NCBI GenBank assembly: GCA_030596125.1
Contig: JAUVKT010000009.1
Coordinates: 1-48,766 of the forward strand
Reading direction: 5' to 3'
Length of the DNA stretch: 48,766 bases
DNA from: Bacteroidales bacterium
GTDB lineage: Bacteria > Bacteroidota > Bacteroidia > Bacteroidales > VadinHA17
The notes beneath the pieces were generated by a model that was given only the letters and a program-made list of their open reading frames with translations, was not told where the DNA came from and made no database searches. A program made the translations under genes and the position numbers. Positions 34,031-42,995 of the stretch are shown here, piece by piece (the stretch's first letter is position 1; each line of letters starts with the position of its first letter).

Positions 34031-34792
34031 GTGAGAATAACATTTCTTGGTACCGGTACATCGCAGGGAGTTCCTGTAATAGCGTGTGATTGCAAAACAT
34101 GTTCCTCAACAGATAAAAAAGATAAAAGATTAAGAACTTCCTTGTTAATTGAAACAGGTGAATTCAATATCGTTATTGATGCTGGTCCTGATTTCAGACA
34201 GCAGATGCTCAGGGAAAATGTCAGGCAGCTTGATGCAATACTCCTTACACATGAGCATAAGGACCATATCGGTGGTATGGATGATGTAAGAGCTTACAAT
34301 TATAAAAGCAGAAAAGCTATTGATATTTATGGTGACGAAAGGGTTCACAGGGCTGTCAGAAGAGAATATCCCTATGTTTTTGCCGAACATAAATATCCTG
34401 GAATCCCCATGATGAATCTGAAGATTATTGATGACAGGCCATTTTACATCAGGGATGTTAAGATTATTCCGGTAAAGGTGTACCATCACAGGCTGCCGAT
34501 ATATGGCTTCCGTATCGGTGATCTTGCATATATTACCGATGCGAACTATATCCCGGAAAATAGTATATCTCTGCTACGCGGGGTTAAATATTTTATTATA
34601 AATGCCTTAAGAAAGGAAAAGCATCTTACTCACTTTTGTTTAAGTGAAGCTGTAAGTATTATCGGGGAGGTATCTCCTCTTCGGGCTTTTGTTACCCATA
34701 TCGGTCACCAGTTGGGATTATATGCTGAGGTAATGAAAGAATTGCCTGATAATATTGAGTTGGGATATGACGGACTAAGAATTGAATTTTAG
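34031..34792 (+). CDS. MBL-fold metallo-hydrolase (PhnP-like)
   Basis: 253 residues starting with GTG at 34031; the conserved N-terminus MRITFLGTGTSQGVPV begins exactly there. Zinc-binding THEHKDHIGGMDD (about 76-88) has the H-x-H-x-D-H motif, IDAGPDFR precedes it, LAYITDANY contains the bridging Asp, and VTHIGHQLG supplies the last His. The CDCKTCSS pair early on may bind a structural zinc, as in PhnP. PhnP cleaves cyclic phosphate esters; no phn genes are nearby, so the substrate is uncertain. Confidence 0.88.
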   Translation: MRITFLGTGTSQGVPVIACDCKTCSSTDKKDKRLRTSLLIETGEFNIVIDAGPDFRQQMLRENVRQLDAILLTHEHKDHIGGMDDVRAYNYKSRKAIDIYGDERVHRAVRREYPYVFAEHKYPGIPMMNLKIIDDRPFYIRDVKIIPVKVYHHRLPIYGFRIGDLAYITDANYIPENSISLLRGVKYFIINALRKEKHLTHFCLSEAVSIIGEVSPLRAFVTHIGHQLGLYAEVMKELPDNIELGYDGLRIEF

Positions 34793-34815
34793 CGGGGGAG
34801 GAGGATAAGAAGATC

Positions 34816-35007
34816 TTACCTTCTTTTATAGTTTTTTTTGAGTTTTTTCTGGTATGCTGTAGAGAAGAAGTACTTATTTCTGCCAAGTTGGGAGGTGTTG
34901 AGATGAGTATTTCTTTTCTTTTTTGCGTAAGGGTTTTGCTTGTGGGTAGCACAACCTGCCATAAATAACATTAGTAATACTATAAGGGAGTATTTTAAAA
35001 ATTTCAT
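34816..35007 (-). CDS. Small basic lipoprotein, unknown function
   Basis: 63 residues with a lipoprotein signal MKFLKYSLIVLLMLFMAGC (Cys19), then a very basic tail rich in Lys, Arg, Asn and Tyr (KKKRNTHLNTSQLGRNKYFF, ending KKLKKNYKRR). The tail resembles small conserved Bacteroidota lipoproteins of unknown role. The predicted lipobox and start at 35007 are convincing. It is divergent from the SUMF1-containing gene and has no partner. Confidence 0.65.
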   Translation of the reverse strand: MKFLKYSLIVLLMLFMAGCATHKQNPYAKKKRNTHLNTSQLGRNKYFFSTAYQKKLKKNYKRR

Positions 35008-35163
35008 AAATGTCAGTTATTAGAAGCTTGCTATAAGGTTAAAACAACAACAAATTAAAAAAATATTAATATCATTAACCTTATTTACGTATCTGAAGAA
35101 GAAAAGTTACTGACTATTCGATTCTTATTTGCTGTAGTGCCTAAATAAAACTAAATTGCGCAC

Positions 35164-35171
35164 TAGTTTTG
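35164..35171 (+). promoter_or_regulatory. Candidate -7 element for the gene at 35195
   Basis: TAGTTTTG matches TAnnTTTG. A start near 35177 lies downstream of the in-frame TTG at 35156 and leaves about 18 nt before the GTG at 35195, which favours the GTG start. Confidence 0.4.
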
Positions 35172-35194
35172 TCTTTTATTATATTGCAGCAGAC

Positions 35195-37972
35195 GTGAAA
35201 AGGCTATCTATTATCTCTTTACTATTCTTATTATTAACTATTTTTTCAGGGGCTCAGAATCTTGAGAATTTTGGTCTTTCTACCAGGAGAGGGCTTAAGG
35301 TTGAACAACTCCTCTTTTCTGATAGCAGTAAGGTAGAACCCGATGAGGCATTTCCTCTTTTTAGTTTTGAACTGAATGGGAAATATCATCAATCAGATGA
35401 TGTAAAGGCGGGTCTCACAGGTTCCCGGTTTATACTTAGCTTCGAAGAGTCTTTGAAGATAACTTTCAGATCATTCGGAGGGAACCATCCGGGTTGGAGA
35501 GGAGAGATAACATTCGAAAATGAAGGGTTTGACACAATTGAAATATGTAATGTACTGCCTTTTGGTGAAAATCCGGCAAATGTTTATATTACAGGTAAAG
35601 GCCCGTGGAACCTTGCAAGAGCGTGGTTGCACCGTCCGGGGTATGATTCGGTTAGGGTAATTTTGCCTGATAATGCATGGGAACTGGGTTATTCGTCAAT
35701 TAGAAGGGGTGACGGATTATCAATTTGCGCACTGATAAGAAGAGGTAGTAATGAAGGCGCTATCATACACAGGTACAGTACTTTCATTCCTCCGGGAAGC
35801 AAAGTTGCATATGACTTTTATGGGGAAAGATATAGCGGTGAATGGCAGGACGGATTAAGGAAGATTTTCCAGGAGAGATATTTGTATGATTTGCATGAGT
35901 TTGATAACTCACTTTATGAAAGAGATGACCTGAAATGGATAAGGCATAGTTATCTGATTGCTCTTCAGTTTGCCTGGGATAAAAATTTTTATGACCGGTT
36001 CAAGGGGAAATACTATTATGGTGAAGTATTAAGGGAGGCAAACCGTATTTTTGGACACCTCGATGTATATGGTATCTGGCCTACCTGGCCCAGACTGGGT
36101 GTTGATAACCGCAATCAATGGGATATGTATTCCGACCTTCCTGGCGGAACCGGATTGCTCCGGAATTTTGCAAGGCTATCCAGAAAGAATGGTACAAGGT
36201 TTTTTATCGCTTTTAATCCATGGGATCAAAGTACAAGAATTGAAAATCCCTTGAGCGGCATGGCACGTTTAATTCATGAAATTGAGGCAGATGGTGTGGT
36301 ACTCGATACAAGAGGCAATTCCAGTTATGAATTGCAAGAGGCTGCAGATAGTGTCAGGGAAGGAGTTATTATGTTTTCTGAAGGAATGGCGGTAACAAAG
36401 GATATGCCCGGTATTGTTTCCGGAAGGGTGCATAATGCAATATTTTTGTCTCCCGAGATAAATCTGAATAAGCTTATTAAACCTGAGTTTGCAATTTTCA
36501 GGGTTTGTGATGTTGGAGAAGCTATTTTACACAGGGAAATTGCTGTAGCATTTTTTAACGGGTACGGAACTGAACTAAATCTATTCAGAGCCGGCCGGAA
36601 TTATCAGATAAGTGAAGATTATTCTTATCTGGCACGTACAACCAGGATATTGAGGGAAAACAGTAACGCCTTTCTTGATCAGAACTGGACACCGCTAATT
36701 TCTACAAAAGATAAGAACGTGCTGGTTAACAAGTGGACCGATCATGATAAAACCATATATACTGTTCTCACAATGAGCCCTGATGGTTCAGAAGGTCCTG
36801 TGTTTGAGGTAGATAAAGATGACAATTATCATTTTTACAGCTTGTGGCACGACAAAGAGATAGTACCTGTTTCAGAGGTTGGAAAACCAATGATACCCGT
36901 AACGCTATTACCCTATCCTCAATCATATAAAGGTTCCAGGAAAGAGGGGGAGGTGGATTGCATAGCGCGGTTTCCGAAATTGCTCAACAGCAGTATAAGA
37001 AATGATACGCTTTTAATTGGATCTTCGATTCCTGGTATTATACGGATATGGAAAGGATGTCCATCATACCTGAATGAGGAGTTTGAGATAGAAATTGTTG
37101 ATGATAAGGCTTTTTACCTACCGGAAATAACAGGTAGCTATGAGGGAAAGGTTGTTATACAGCTCCTCGTTGATGGATCATTGGCAGATGTTAATGTAGT
37201 CTATCGGACCGGGGGAGTCCCATGGCTGATCAGCAGGATTGAAAAAACTGAACCTGCTTTCAGGTTTCCAGGAAATATGGTGTTGGTACCAGGAGCTGAA
37301 TTTAACTTCATGGTATCGGCAAACGATAATTTTATTGTTCATCCTGCAACTCCTGACGGGATGGACGTTAAGGTAGATTCTTTTTTTATTGATGAGTACC
37401 CGGTTACAAATCTTGACTTTTCCAGGTTTATCCTGGTTGCAGATTATGTTCCTGCTGATACGTCAAATTATCTGAAGCATTGGACTAATGGTATTTATAA
37501 GCAGGGACAGGAAAAATATCCTGTGGTTTATATTAGCCTTGAAGATGCAAGGGCTTACGCTGCGTGGGCAGGGAAAAGATTACCTTCTGAAACTGAATGG
37601 CAGCTTGCTGCACAAGGGACAGACAAACGGGAATGGCCATGGGGTAGTGAGTTTCATGGTACAAAATGCAATAACTCATTTAGCAGGTCTACTCCTGTTA
37701 ATGCTTTTCCAAAGGGAAAGAGTCCTTATGATGTTTTTGATATGGTTGGCAATGTGTGGCAGATCACTAATGATGTTTACGACAATGGCACGCACTATTT
37801 TCTGATTATCCGGGGTGGCAGCTTCTATAAACCTACATCAAGTTGGTGGTATGTGCAGGGCGGACCACAGCCACTAAATAAGACACAGATGCTGTTGATG
37901 GTTTCACCGGGGTTCGACAGGAGTGCTACAGTCGGATTCAGGTGTGTTAAGGATTATAGTAAAAGGAAGTAA
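35195..37972 (+). CDS. Secreted two-part protein: TIM-barrel-like N-terminus and SUMF1/FGE-like C-terminus
   Basis: 925 residues from GTG 35195, starting with a signal peptide (RLSIISLLFLLLTIFSGAQ). The first two thirds resemble a barrel enzyme acting on sugars (WPTWPRLGVDNRNQWDMYSDLPGG, FFIAFNPWDQSTR, DGVVLDTRGN, IMFSEGMAVTKDMPG), but I do not recognise the family. The last ~230 residues are a formylglycine-generating-enzyme (SUMF1) fold: VKVDSFFIDEYPVTNLDFSRFI, PVVYISLEDARAYAAWAGKRLPSETEWQLAAQG, WPWG, DMVGNVWQITND, IIRGGSF. The two catalytic cysteines normally following RGGS are absent (RGGSFYKPTSSWWYVQ), so it is unlikely to generate formylglycine. This module may only bind a partner or ligand. 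Confidence 0.7.
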   Translation: MKRLSIISLLFLLLTIFSGAQNLENFGLSTRRGLKVEQLLFSDSSKVEPDEAFPLFSFELNGKYHQSDDVKAGLTGSRFILSFEESLKITFRSFGGNHPGWRGEITFENEGFDTIEICNVLPFGENPANVYITGKGPWNLARAWLHRPGYDSVRVILPDNAWELGYSSIRRGDGLSICALIRRGSNEGAIIHRYSTFIPPGSKVAYDFYGERYSGEWQDGLRKIFQERYLYDLHEFDNSLYERDDLKWIRHSYLIALQFAWDKNFYDRFKGKYYYGEVLREANRIFGHLDVYGIWPTWPRLGVDNRNQWDMYSDLPGGTGLLRNFARLSRKNGTRFFIAFNPWDQSTRIENPLSGMARLIHEIEADGVVLDTRGNSSYELQEAADSVREGVIMFSEGMAVTKDMPGIVSGRVHNAIFLSPEINLNKLIKPEFAIFRVCDVGEAILHREIAVAFFNGYGTELNLFRAGRNYQISEDYSYLARTTRILRENSNAFLDQNWTPLISTKDKNVLVNKWTDHDKTIYTVLTMSPDGSEGPVFEVDKDDNYHFYSLWHDKEIVPVSEVGKPMIPVTLLPYPQSYKGSRKEGEVDCIARFPKLLNSSIRNDTLLIGSSIPGIIRIWKGCPSYLNEEFEIEIVDDKAFYLPEITGSYEGKVVIQLLVDGSLADVNVVYRTGGVPWLISRIEKTEPAFRFPGNMVLVPGAEFNFMVSANDNFIVHPATPDGMDVKVDSFFIDEYPVTNLDFSRFILVADYVPADTSNYLKHWTNGIYKQGQEKYPVVYISLEDARAYAAWAGKRLPSETEWQLAAQGTDKREWPWGSEFHGTKCNNSFSRSTPVNAFPKGKSPYDVFDMVGNVWQITNDVYDNGTHYFLIIRGGSFYKPTSSWWYVQGGPQPLNKTQMLLMVSPGFDRSATVGFRCVKDYSKRK

Positions 37973-37985
37973 AAGTTATAGTGAA

Positions 37986-39149
37986 TTATAATAAATATCC
38001 GGCCCCGGGGCTTATTGCGGGCAGGTAGAAGTCTGCTGTTAACCCGGTTTTTTTCTTGTATATACTACCAAGCTTTTCGATGAAGTTGTTAATTTTTGTT
38101 TTATGAACAAGGCTGACTGTGCATCCTCCAAAGCCTGCACCTGTCATTCTGCTCCCGATAACACCATCAAGTGTCCTGGCTTCATAAACAAGAGTATCAA
38201 GCTCAAACCCGGTAACTTCGTAATCATCTTTAAGAGAGTCGTGTGATTCATTCATAAGATGACCAAAACCGATAAGATCATTTTTCTTTAAGAGATCTAC
38301 AGCCTGCACCACGCGACCGTTTTCACTTATTACATGGTGTGCCCTCCGTCTGATGGTTTCATTATCGATGAGATTATCGATTATACCAATTCTGTCAATA
38401 TTTATCTCACTCAGGTGATTTATTCTTACTTCAGAGGAGATGTCGGTTACTGCTCTTTCGCATTCAGACCGGCGCTCATTATACTTAGAATCGGTTAATT
38501 CTCTTCTTTTGTTTGTGTTTGTTATAACAAGTTGATAATCATTCAATTCTACAGGCACCAATTCGTATTCAAGAGTGTCGCAGTTGAGAAAGATTGCTTT
38601 CATCTTCTCTCCGAACCCAACAGCGAACTGATCCATAATACCACAGTTCATTCCTGCAAAATTATTCTCGGCACTCTGGGACATCATAACCATGTCGAGC
38701 ATTGACAATCCTGTTTGGAAAAGTTCATTAAGGGCAACTGCTGTCACCATCTCAATTGAGGCAGAGGAGGAGAGCCCTGCTGCGTTGGGGATATCTCCCG
38801 AGAAAAGCAGTTCAACACCGCCAAGTGTGAGTTTTTTATTGAGAAATTCCATGAAAACTCCCAGCGGATAATTAACCCATTCACCATCTTCGTCTCTTTT
38901 AATATCTGTCAGGGAGGTCTCGAGAGAAAAATTAAAGTTAAGGGTATGCAATTTTATTATTTCATCATCTGTTTTTCTGATAGCCAGATAAGTACCGAAA
39001 TTAATAGCACATGGAAATACAAAACCCCTGTTATAATCGGTGTGTTCGCCTATAAGATTAACCCGTCCGGGGGAGAAAAAAAGAACAGGATTATTATTCC
39101 TGTTCCCATATAATTCAAAAAATTTTTCAGATAGCTGCCCGCCGGTCAT
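37986..39149 (-). CDS. galK: Galactokinase
   Basis: Phosphorylates galactose at C1 (Leloir pathway). 387 residues from ATG 39149; ATG 39158 also fits and would overlap dnaA by 8 nt. Motifs: FSPGRVNLIGEHTDYN near residue 30 (galactokinase signature), GLSSSASIEMVTAVALNE (GHMP ATP loop, G-L-S-S-S-A), MNCGIMDQFAVGFG, and the C-terminal SRMTGAGFGGCTVSLV. The frame extends further upstream into dnaA, but that part is antisense-free overlap only and lacks homology. Length and motifs fit ordinary GalK. No other galactose genes are adjacent; its placement right after dnaA is unusual. Confidence 0.96.
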   Translation of the reverse strand: MTGGQLSEKFFELYGNRNNNPVLFFSPGRVNLIGEHTDYNRGFVFPCAINFGTYLAIRKTDDEIIKLHTLNFNFSLETSLTDIKRDEDGEWVNYPLGVFMEFLNKKLTLGGVELLFSGDIPNAAGLSSSASIEMVTAVALNELFQTGLSMLDMVMMSQSAENNFAGMNCGIMDQFAVGFGEKMKAIFLNCDTLEYELVPVELNDYQLVITNTNKRRELTDSKYNERRSECERAVTDISSEVRINHLSEINIDRIGIIDNLIDNETIRRRAHHVISENGRVVQAVDLLKKNDLIGFGHLMNESHDSLKDDYEVTGFELDTLVYEARTLDGVIGSRMTGAGFGGCTVSLVHKTKINNFIEKLGSIYKKKTGLTADFYLPAISPGAGYLL

Positions 39150-39150
39150 A

Positions 39151-40581
39151 TTATACATTAATTTTCTTTTCGATCTCCGTGATCTGATGCCTGAAATGTT
39201 TGTCAGTATCAATAAGGTTATTGACGGTTTTGCAGGCATGCAGAACCGTAGCGTGGTCTTTTCCACCAATTTGTGATCCAATACTCGCCAGAGATGCTTT
39301 TGTCATACTCTTGCTGAAGAACATTGATACCTGTCTGGCCTGTACAATCTCTCTCTTCCTGGTTTTACTCTGCATCAGATCAATAGGAATCCTGTAGTAA
39401 TCGCAAACAATTTTCTGAATGTAATCGATTGTGATCTCTCTGGTAGTATGCTTAACAAGTTTATCGATCATCTGCCGGGCAAGCTCCAGTGTAATCTCTT
39501 TTCTGTTAAGTGTCGACTGTGCATAAAGTGATATAAGCACAGCTTCCAGTTCTCTAATATTGTTTGTAATATTAATTGCCAGGTATTCAAATATATCGTC
39601 ATGCAACTCAATACCGTCATTATAAGCTTTCTTTTTGAGAATAGCCAGTCTTGTTTCAAAGTCAGGTTTTTGCAGGTCGGCAAGCAAGCCCCATTTAAAT
39701 CTCGACAGTAATCTTTGTTCAAGTCCCTGCAGTTCAACCGGTGGCCTGTCGCATGTAAGGATCAGTTGTTTTCCGCTCTGGTGCAGGTGATTGAAGATGT
39801 GAAAGAATGTATCCTGGGTTTTTTCTTTTCCGGCAAACTCCTGAACGTCATCAAGTATCAGAACATCTATCATCTGGTAGAAATGAAGAAAGTCATTTCT
39901 GTTATTGTTCCGGATAGATTCAACAAACTGAGTTTGAAATTTATTAGCATTAACATAAAGAACAATCTTATCAGGGAATTCCTCCTTAACCTGTATTCCT
40001 ATGGCCTGTGCCAGATGGGTTTTTCCCAATCCTGATTCACCATAGATCATAAGGGGATTAAAAGCAGTTCCCCCCGGGTTATTTCCTACTGCAATACCTG
40101 CTGATCTGGCAAGTCTGTTGCAATCACCTTCAATATAGTTCTGGAATGAGTAATCAGAGTTTAGCCTTGGATCAAAATGAACCTTTTTTATGCCTGGTAT
40201 TACAAAAGGATTTTTAATAGAACTTTGAGCAGCTTCGTATGGTACTGAAACCGGCCTGTTCTTGAGATCACTCTTGTTCCTCGATGGATATTTTACAGTA
40301 TATGGTTTCCCGTTGGAAAATTGGCTGTTCTCCATAACCACGTTATACTCAAGTTTTGCATCATTACCCAGCTCTCTTCGGAGGGTCTTTCTAAGGATAT
40401 CGATATATTGCTCCTCAAGGTATTCATAGAAAAACGGGCTAGGCACCTGAATGGTTAGAATATTGTTTTGAAGTTTTAGGGGAACTATCGGCTCAAACCA
40501 TGTTTTAAAACTTATTGATGGAATTATGTCCTTTATAATACGGAGACAATTATCCCATACATCAAGGTGCGTTTTGTTCAT
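39151..40581 (-). CDS. dnaA: Chromosomal replication initiator protein DnaA
   Basis: Binds DnaA boxes and opens the origin. 476 residues. Domain I at the N-terminus (VWDNCLRIIKDIIPSISFKTWFEPI), an extended variable domain II (about 85-140), then the AAA+ domain with PLMIYGESGLGKTHLAQAIG (Walker A), VLILDDVQEFAGKEKTQ (Walker B), sensor region LSRFKWGLLADLQKPD, and domain IV ending SIGSQIGGKDHATVLHACKTVNNL, the DnaA signature for DNA binding. The ATG at 40581 gives a standard N-terminus. Its stop codon lies within or next to the start of galK. The AT-rich gap upstream is described separately. Confidence 0.98.
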   Translation of the reverse strand: MNKTHLDVWDNCLRIIKDIIPSISFKTWFEPIVPLKLQNNILTIQVPSPFFYEYLEEQYIDILRKTLRRELGNDAKLEYNVVMENSQFSNGKPYTVKYPSRNKSDLKNRPVSVPYEAAQSSIKNPFVIPGIKKVHFDPRLNSDYSFQNYIEGDCNRLARSAGIAVGNNPGGTAFNPLMIYGESGLGKTHLAQAIGIQVKEEFPDKIVLYVNANKFQTQFVESIRNNNRNDFLHFYQMIDVLILDDVQEFAGKEKTQDTFFHIFNHLHQSGKQLILTCDRPPVELQGLEQRLLSRFKWGLLADLQKPDFETRLAILKKKAYNDGIELHDDIFEYLAINITNNIRELEAVLISLYAQSTLNRKEITLELARQMIDKLVKHTTREITIDYIQKIVCDYYRIPIDLMQSKTRKREIVQARQVSMFFSKSMTKASLASIGSQIGGKDHATVLHACKTVNNLIDTDKHFRHQITEIEKKINV

Positions 40582-40833
40582 TTAGATTAGTGGTTAATAT
40601 ATTCTACACGTAATTTTGGTCAGGCCTTAAATCAACCACAATATTTGTAAAAAAAAAGTTAATAAAAAAAATTATTTTTACTTGACTTTTTAAAAAAAAG
40701 TATATTAGGTTAGGATTCAGTATTTTATGAATCAAAAAAAAAATTAATTCCACAACTTACAGAAAATCAAATATATAGCTCTTATCTTTTGATATTCAGT
40801 AATTTGGAATGAGCGAACAATAAACATAAGATG
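40582..40833. promoter_or_regulatory. A/T-tract-rich region upstream of dnaA
   Basis: About 250 bp containing repeated A and T tracts (around 40650-40710 and 40734-40745), which suggests curved or easily melted DNA. It is the upstream region of dnaA and follows mlaD. No clear TTATCCACA-type box was found; TTCCACA (40747-40753) and a TGTGGTTGA on the minus strand are weak matches. No clear TAnnTTTG element was seen for dnaA. An origin function is possible but not supported. Confidence 0.3.
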
Positions 40834-41781
40834 TCATTTCTTGCTCTTCGCACCAAAAAGAGAAAAACGGACATAATTTTCAGGGCTGTTTCGGAGATCA
40901 AGAAGTAGTATATTTAAGTTTTCAAGAGCAGAGGAAAGATTAATATACAGGGAGTCGTCTGTTATTAGTTTCCCGGCGGTGCCTTTACCCATGTTAATGT
41001 TACTTAGAAGCAAAGAGGTTTCGTCGATACTTTTCCTGAGAGAGTTGACAGACTTTTCCATATCATTACCCGAAACCATTTTTGAAAAATCGGAAATATT
41101 TAATATAGTAGTATCCAATAATTGTCTGTTACCGGAAAGCATTGTGCTGAACCTGTCAACCTCTTCCACAAGATTACTGAACCTGGAGCTGTTTTCGGTA
41201 AACAGTTTGTCTATACTGGCAGTTATACTATTGATATTATCTGACGATCCTTTGATCTGGTTGACAACTTCCGGTGAAAGAACTGTATTAAGAGACTGTA
41301 CAAGTGTATCTATCCTGGCAAGAAGCATGTCGGTTTTTATTACCAGAGGATCAAAATCTGATTCCAGTTTTTCGATAAGGGATACAGCAAGCTTGCCCGG
41401 GATAGTGTCATTATCAGAATAATACTCTGACTTGTTACCCAGTAATATTTCAATTTTCATGCCTGCAATTAATGTTTGGGTTGTTATTATAGCGACACTC
41501 TTAACAGGTATTAGAAGATCTTTGGTGATATTGATAGTTACAACGATCTTTCCACTGCCATCATTTAACAGCTCGATTTGTTGTACGACTCCTGCTTTAT
41601 ATCCGTTTATTTCAACCGGACTCGCTTTCTCGAGGCCGGCTATATTGTTATATACTATATAATACCTGTCTGTGCTGTTTAGTATATTTTTACCTTTCAG
41701 GAAACTAAACAACCAGATAAAAACTACTATTATTACGATAGCAACCGCTCCAATCCTGACTTCATTTGATAACTTCTTCAT
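40834..41781 (-). CDS. MlaD/MCE-family substrate-binding protein
   Basis: 315 residues. One N-terminal transmembrane helix (about 10-30, VRIGAVAIVIIVVFIWLFSFLKG), then an MCE domain: YIVYNNIAGLEKASPVEINGYKAGVVQQIELL, KDLLIPVKSVAIITTQTLIAGMKIEILLG. A long helical C-terminal part (about 130-315) follows, with heptad-like spacing. MCE proteins handle lipids between inner and outer membranes; this single-MCE form with a helical tail is the common Bacteroidota type. It overlaps the amidase gene by 4 bp (ATGA), so they are translationally coupled. No ABC permease or ATPase neighbours are in the window. Confidence 0.9.
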   Translation of the reverse strand: MKKLSNEVRIGAVAIVIIVVFIWLFSFLKGKNILNSTDRYYIVYNNIAGLEKASPVEINGYKAGVVQQIELLNDGSGKIVVTINITKDLLIPVKSVAIITTQTLIAGMKIEILLGNKSEYYSDNDTIPGKLAVSLIEKLESDFDPLVIKTDMLLARIDTLVQSLNTVLSPEVVNQIKGSSDNINSITASIDKLFTENSSRFSNLVEEVDRFSTMLSGNRQLLDTTILNISDFSKMVSGNDMEKSVNSLRKSIDETSLLLSNINMGKGTAGKLITDDSLYINLSSALENLNILLLDLRNSPENYVRFSLFGAKSKK

Positions 41782-42917
41782 TTCTGATATTTTTTTGTTG
41801 CCTCTATAGCTTCCTGTAAAGGAATTATTTTTGCATCCTTAACTGCTATAACAAATGCATCCGGAAACTTATTGTTGAGACTTTTACGGTAATCAGCAGC
41901 ATTTGAATATGTTTTGAAATGACCTGTTGCATATTTATAATATTTACCCGAGATAATTTCAGTAATATCCCCGGTTCCCATGAAATTGTCCGGGTCTGTC
42001 GCATGCCTGTTCGTTGATGTGACAACCTGTACCATAAACACGATAGCTCCCTGACCTCTGTTTAATGGTTGTTCCTGTTTAATAGCCGTAAAGTCACTCT
42101 TCAGGTCGATTGCCGATTTATAATCCCTGAAAGCTCTGAAAATTGCTGATGCTATATAATCCTGACCTTTTCCGGACAGGAGAAATTTCTCTTCACCTGA
42201 GTTTGTAATAAAACCTGCTTCGATCAATACACTTGGCATAGTAGTTTGCCATAATACAAGAAGTCCGGCCTGTTTAACACCGCGGTCTCCTCTTCCGACA
42301 CGTTCTCTAAACTGATCCTGAATATAGTCGGCAAAATTAAGGCTTTGCTCAAGGTATATATTCTGCATAAGTGAGAAAATAATAAATGATTCTGATGAGC
42401 TTGGGTCGTAACCCTGGTACCTTGTTGTATAGTCTTCTTCAAGTGTGATTACAGAATTTTCTTTCATGGCAACCTTCAGGTTCCCCTCATCTTTATGGAT
42501 CCCCATCACAAAAGTTTCTGATCCTTTTATGCGAGAGTCACGAAAGCCATTGCAGTGAATTGAAATAAACAGGTCAGCTTTTGCCTTGTTGGCTATTTCA
42601 GCTCTCTTATATAATTCAATAAACTTGTCGGTCTTCCTTGTATATATAACTTTTACTCCAGGAATTTTTTCTTCGATATAACTACCTGTTTTTAAAGCAA
42701 TCGCCAGAGCTATATCTTTCTCTTTACTGTGTCGTCCGGCCGAACCGGGATCCTTTCCTCCGTGACCTGCATCTATTACAACTACCCATTCATCACGATC
42801 AGGTTTATTAATGCTTAGAACCGACAGGGGAATCATAAATAACAGGAGAGTTATTAGAATCATACCTGTATGATGAAGTATGGTATAATCTTTGAGATCT
42901 TTAATCCGGCTTGTCAT
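41778..42917 (-). CDS. N-acetylmuramoyl-L-alanine amidase with SPOR-like C-terminal domain
   Basis: Cuts peptide from peptidoglycan; zinc-dependent AmiC type. Start chosen at ATG 42917 (379 residues), because the longer frame from 43001 overlaps the lptD signal peptide and the candidate -7 element (42979-42986) lies between. An N-terminal hydrophobic segment (ILITLLLFMIPLSVLS) anchors or exports it. Amidase motifs: VVIDAGHGGKDPGSAG with His, KEKDIALAIALKTG with Glu, FISIHCNGF with His, and VLIEAGFITNSGEE with the catalytic Glu. The C-terminal ~75 residues (VQVVTSTN...YATGHFKTYSNAADYRKSLNN) look like a SPOR-like peptidoglycan-binding fold. It overlaps mlaD by 4 bp. Confidence 0.92.
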   Translation of the reverse strand: MTSRIKDLKDYTILHHTGMILITLLLFMIPLSVLSINKPDRDEWVVVIDAGHGGKDPGSAGRHSKEKDIALAIALKTGSYIEEKIPGVKVIYTRKTDKFIELYKRAEIANKAKADLFISIHCNGFRDSRIKGSETFVMGIHKDEGNLKVAMKENSVITLEEDYTTRYQGYDPSSSESFIIFSLMQNIYLEQSLNFADYIQDQFRERVGRGDRGVKQAGLLVLWQTTMPSVLIEAGFITNSGEEKFLLSGKGQDYIASAIFRAFRDYKSAIDLKSDFTAIKQEQPLNRGQGAIVFMVQVVTSTNRHATDPDNFMGTGDITEIISGKYYKYATGHFKTYSNAADYRKSLNNKFPDAFVIAVKDAKIIPLQEAIEATKKYQK

Positions 42918-42978
42918 ACTTTGATAGTGAAATTTGATTAATTTTACTTCATCTTTTAAAATAGGTACGCAAACTATA

Positions 42979-42986
42979 CAAAAATA
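42979..42986 (-). promoter_or_regulatory. Candidate -7 element of the amidase-mlaD operon
   Basis: Minus-strand TATTTTTG matches TAnnTTTG and gives a start near 42973, about 56 nt before ATG 42917. It sits inside the region that also holds the lptD start on the other strand. Confidence 0.4.
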
Positions 42987-42995
42987 GTATTTAAG

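Noticed and set aside
34692-34952. 86-codon frame overlapping the small lipoprotein gene on the minus strand
   Set aside because: Overlaps the end of the MBL-fold gene and has no signal or family pattern, whereas the 63-residue lipoprotein frame has a clear lipobox.
39150-39281. Longer galactokinase frame to 39281
   Set aside because: It runs inside the dnaA domain IV codons and adds residues without similarity to galactokinases.
40640-40760. Possible oriC beside dnaA
   Set aside because: AT-rich tracts alone are not enough; no cluster of TTATCCACA-like boxes is present.
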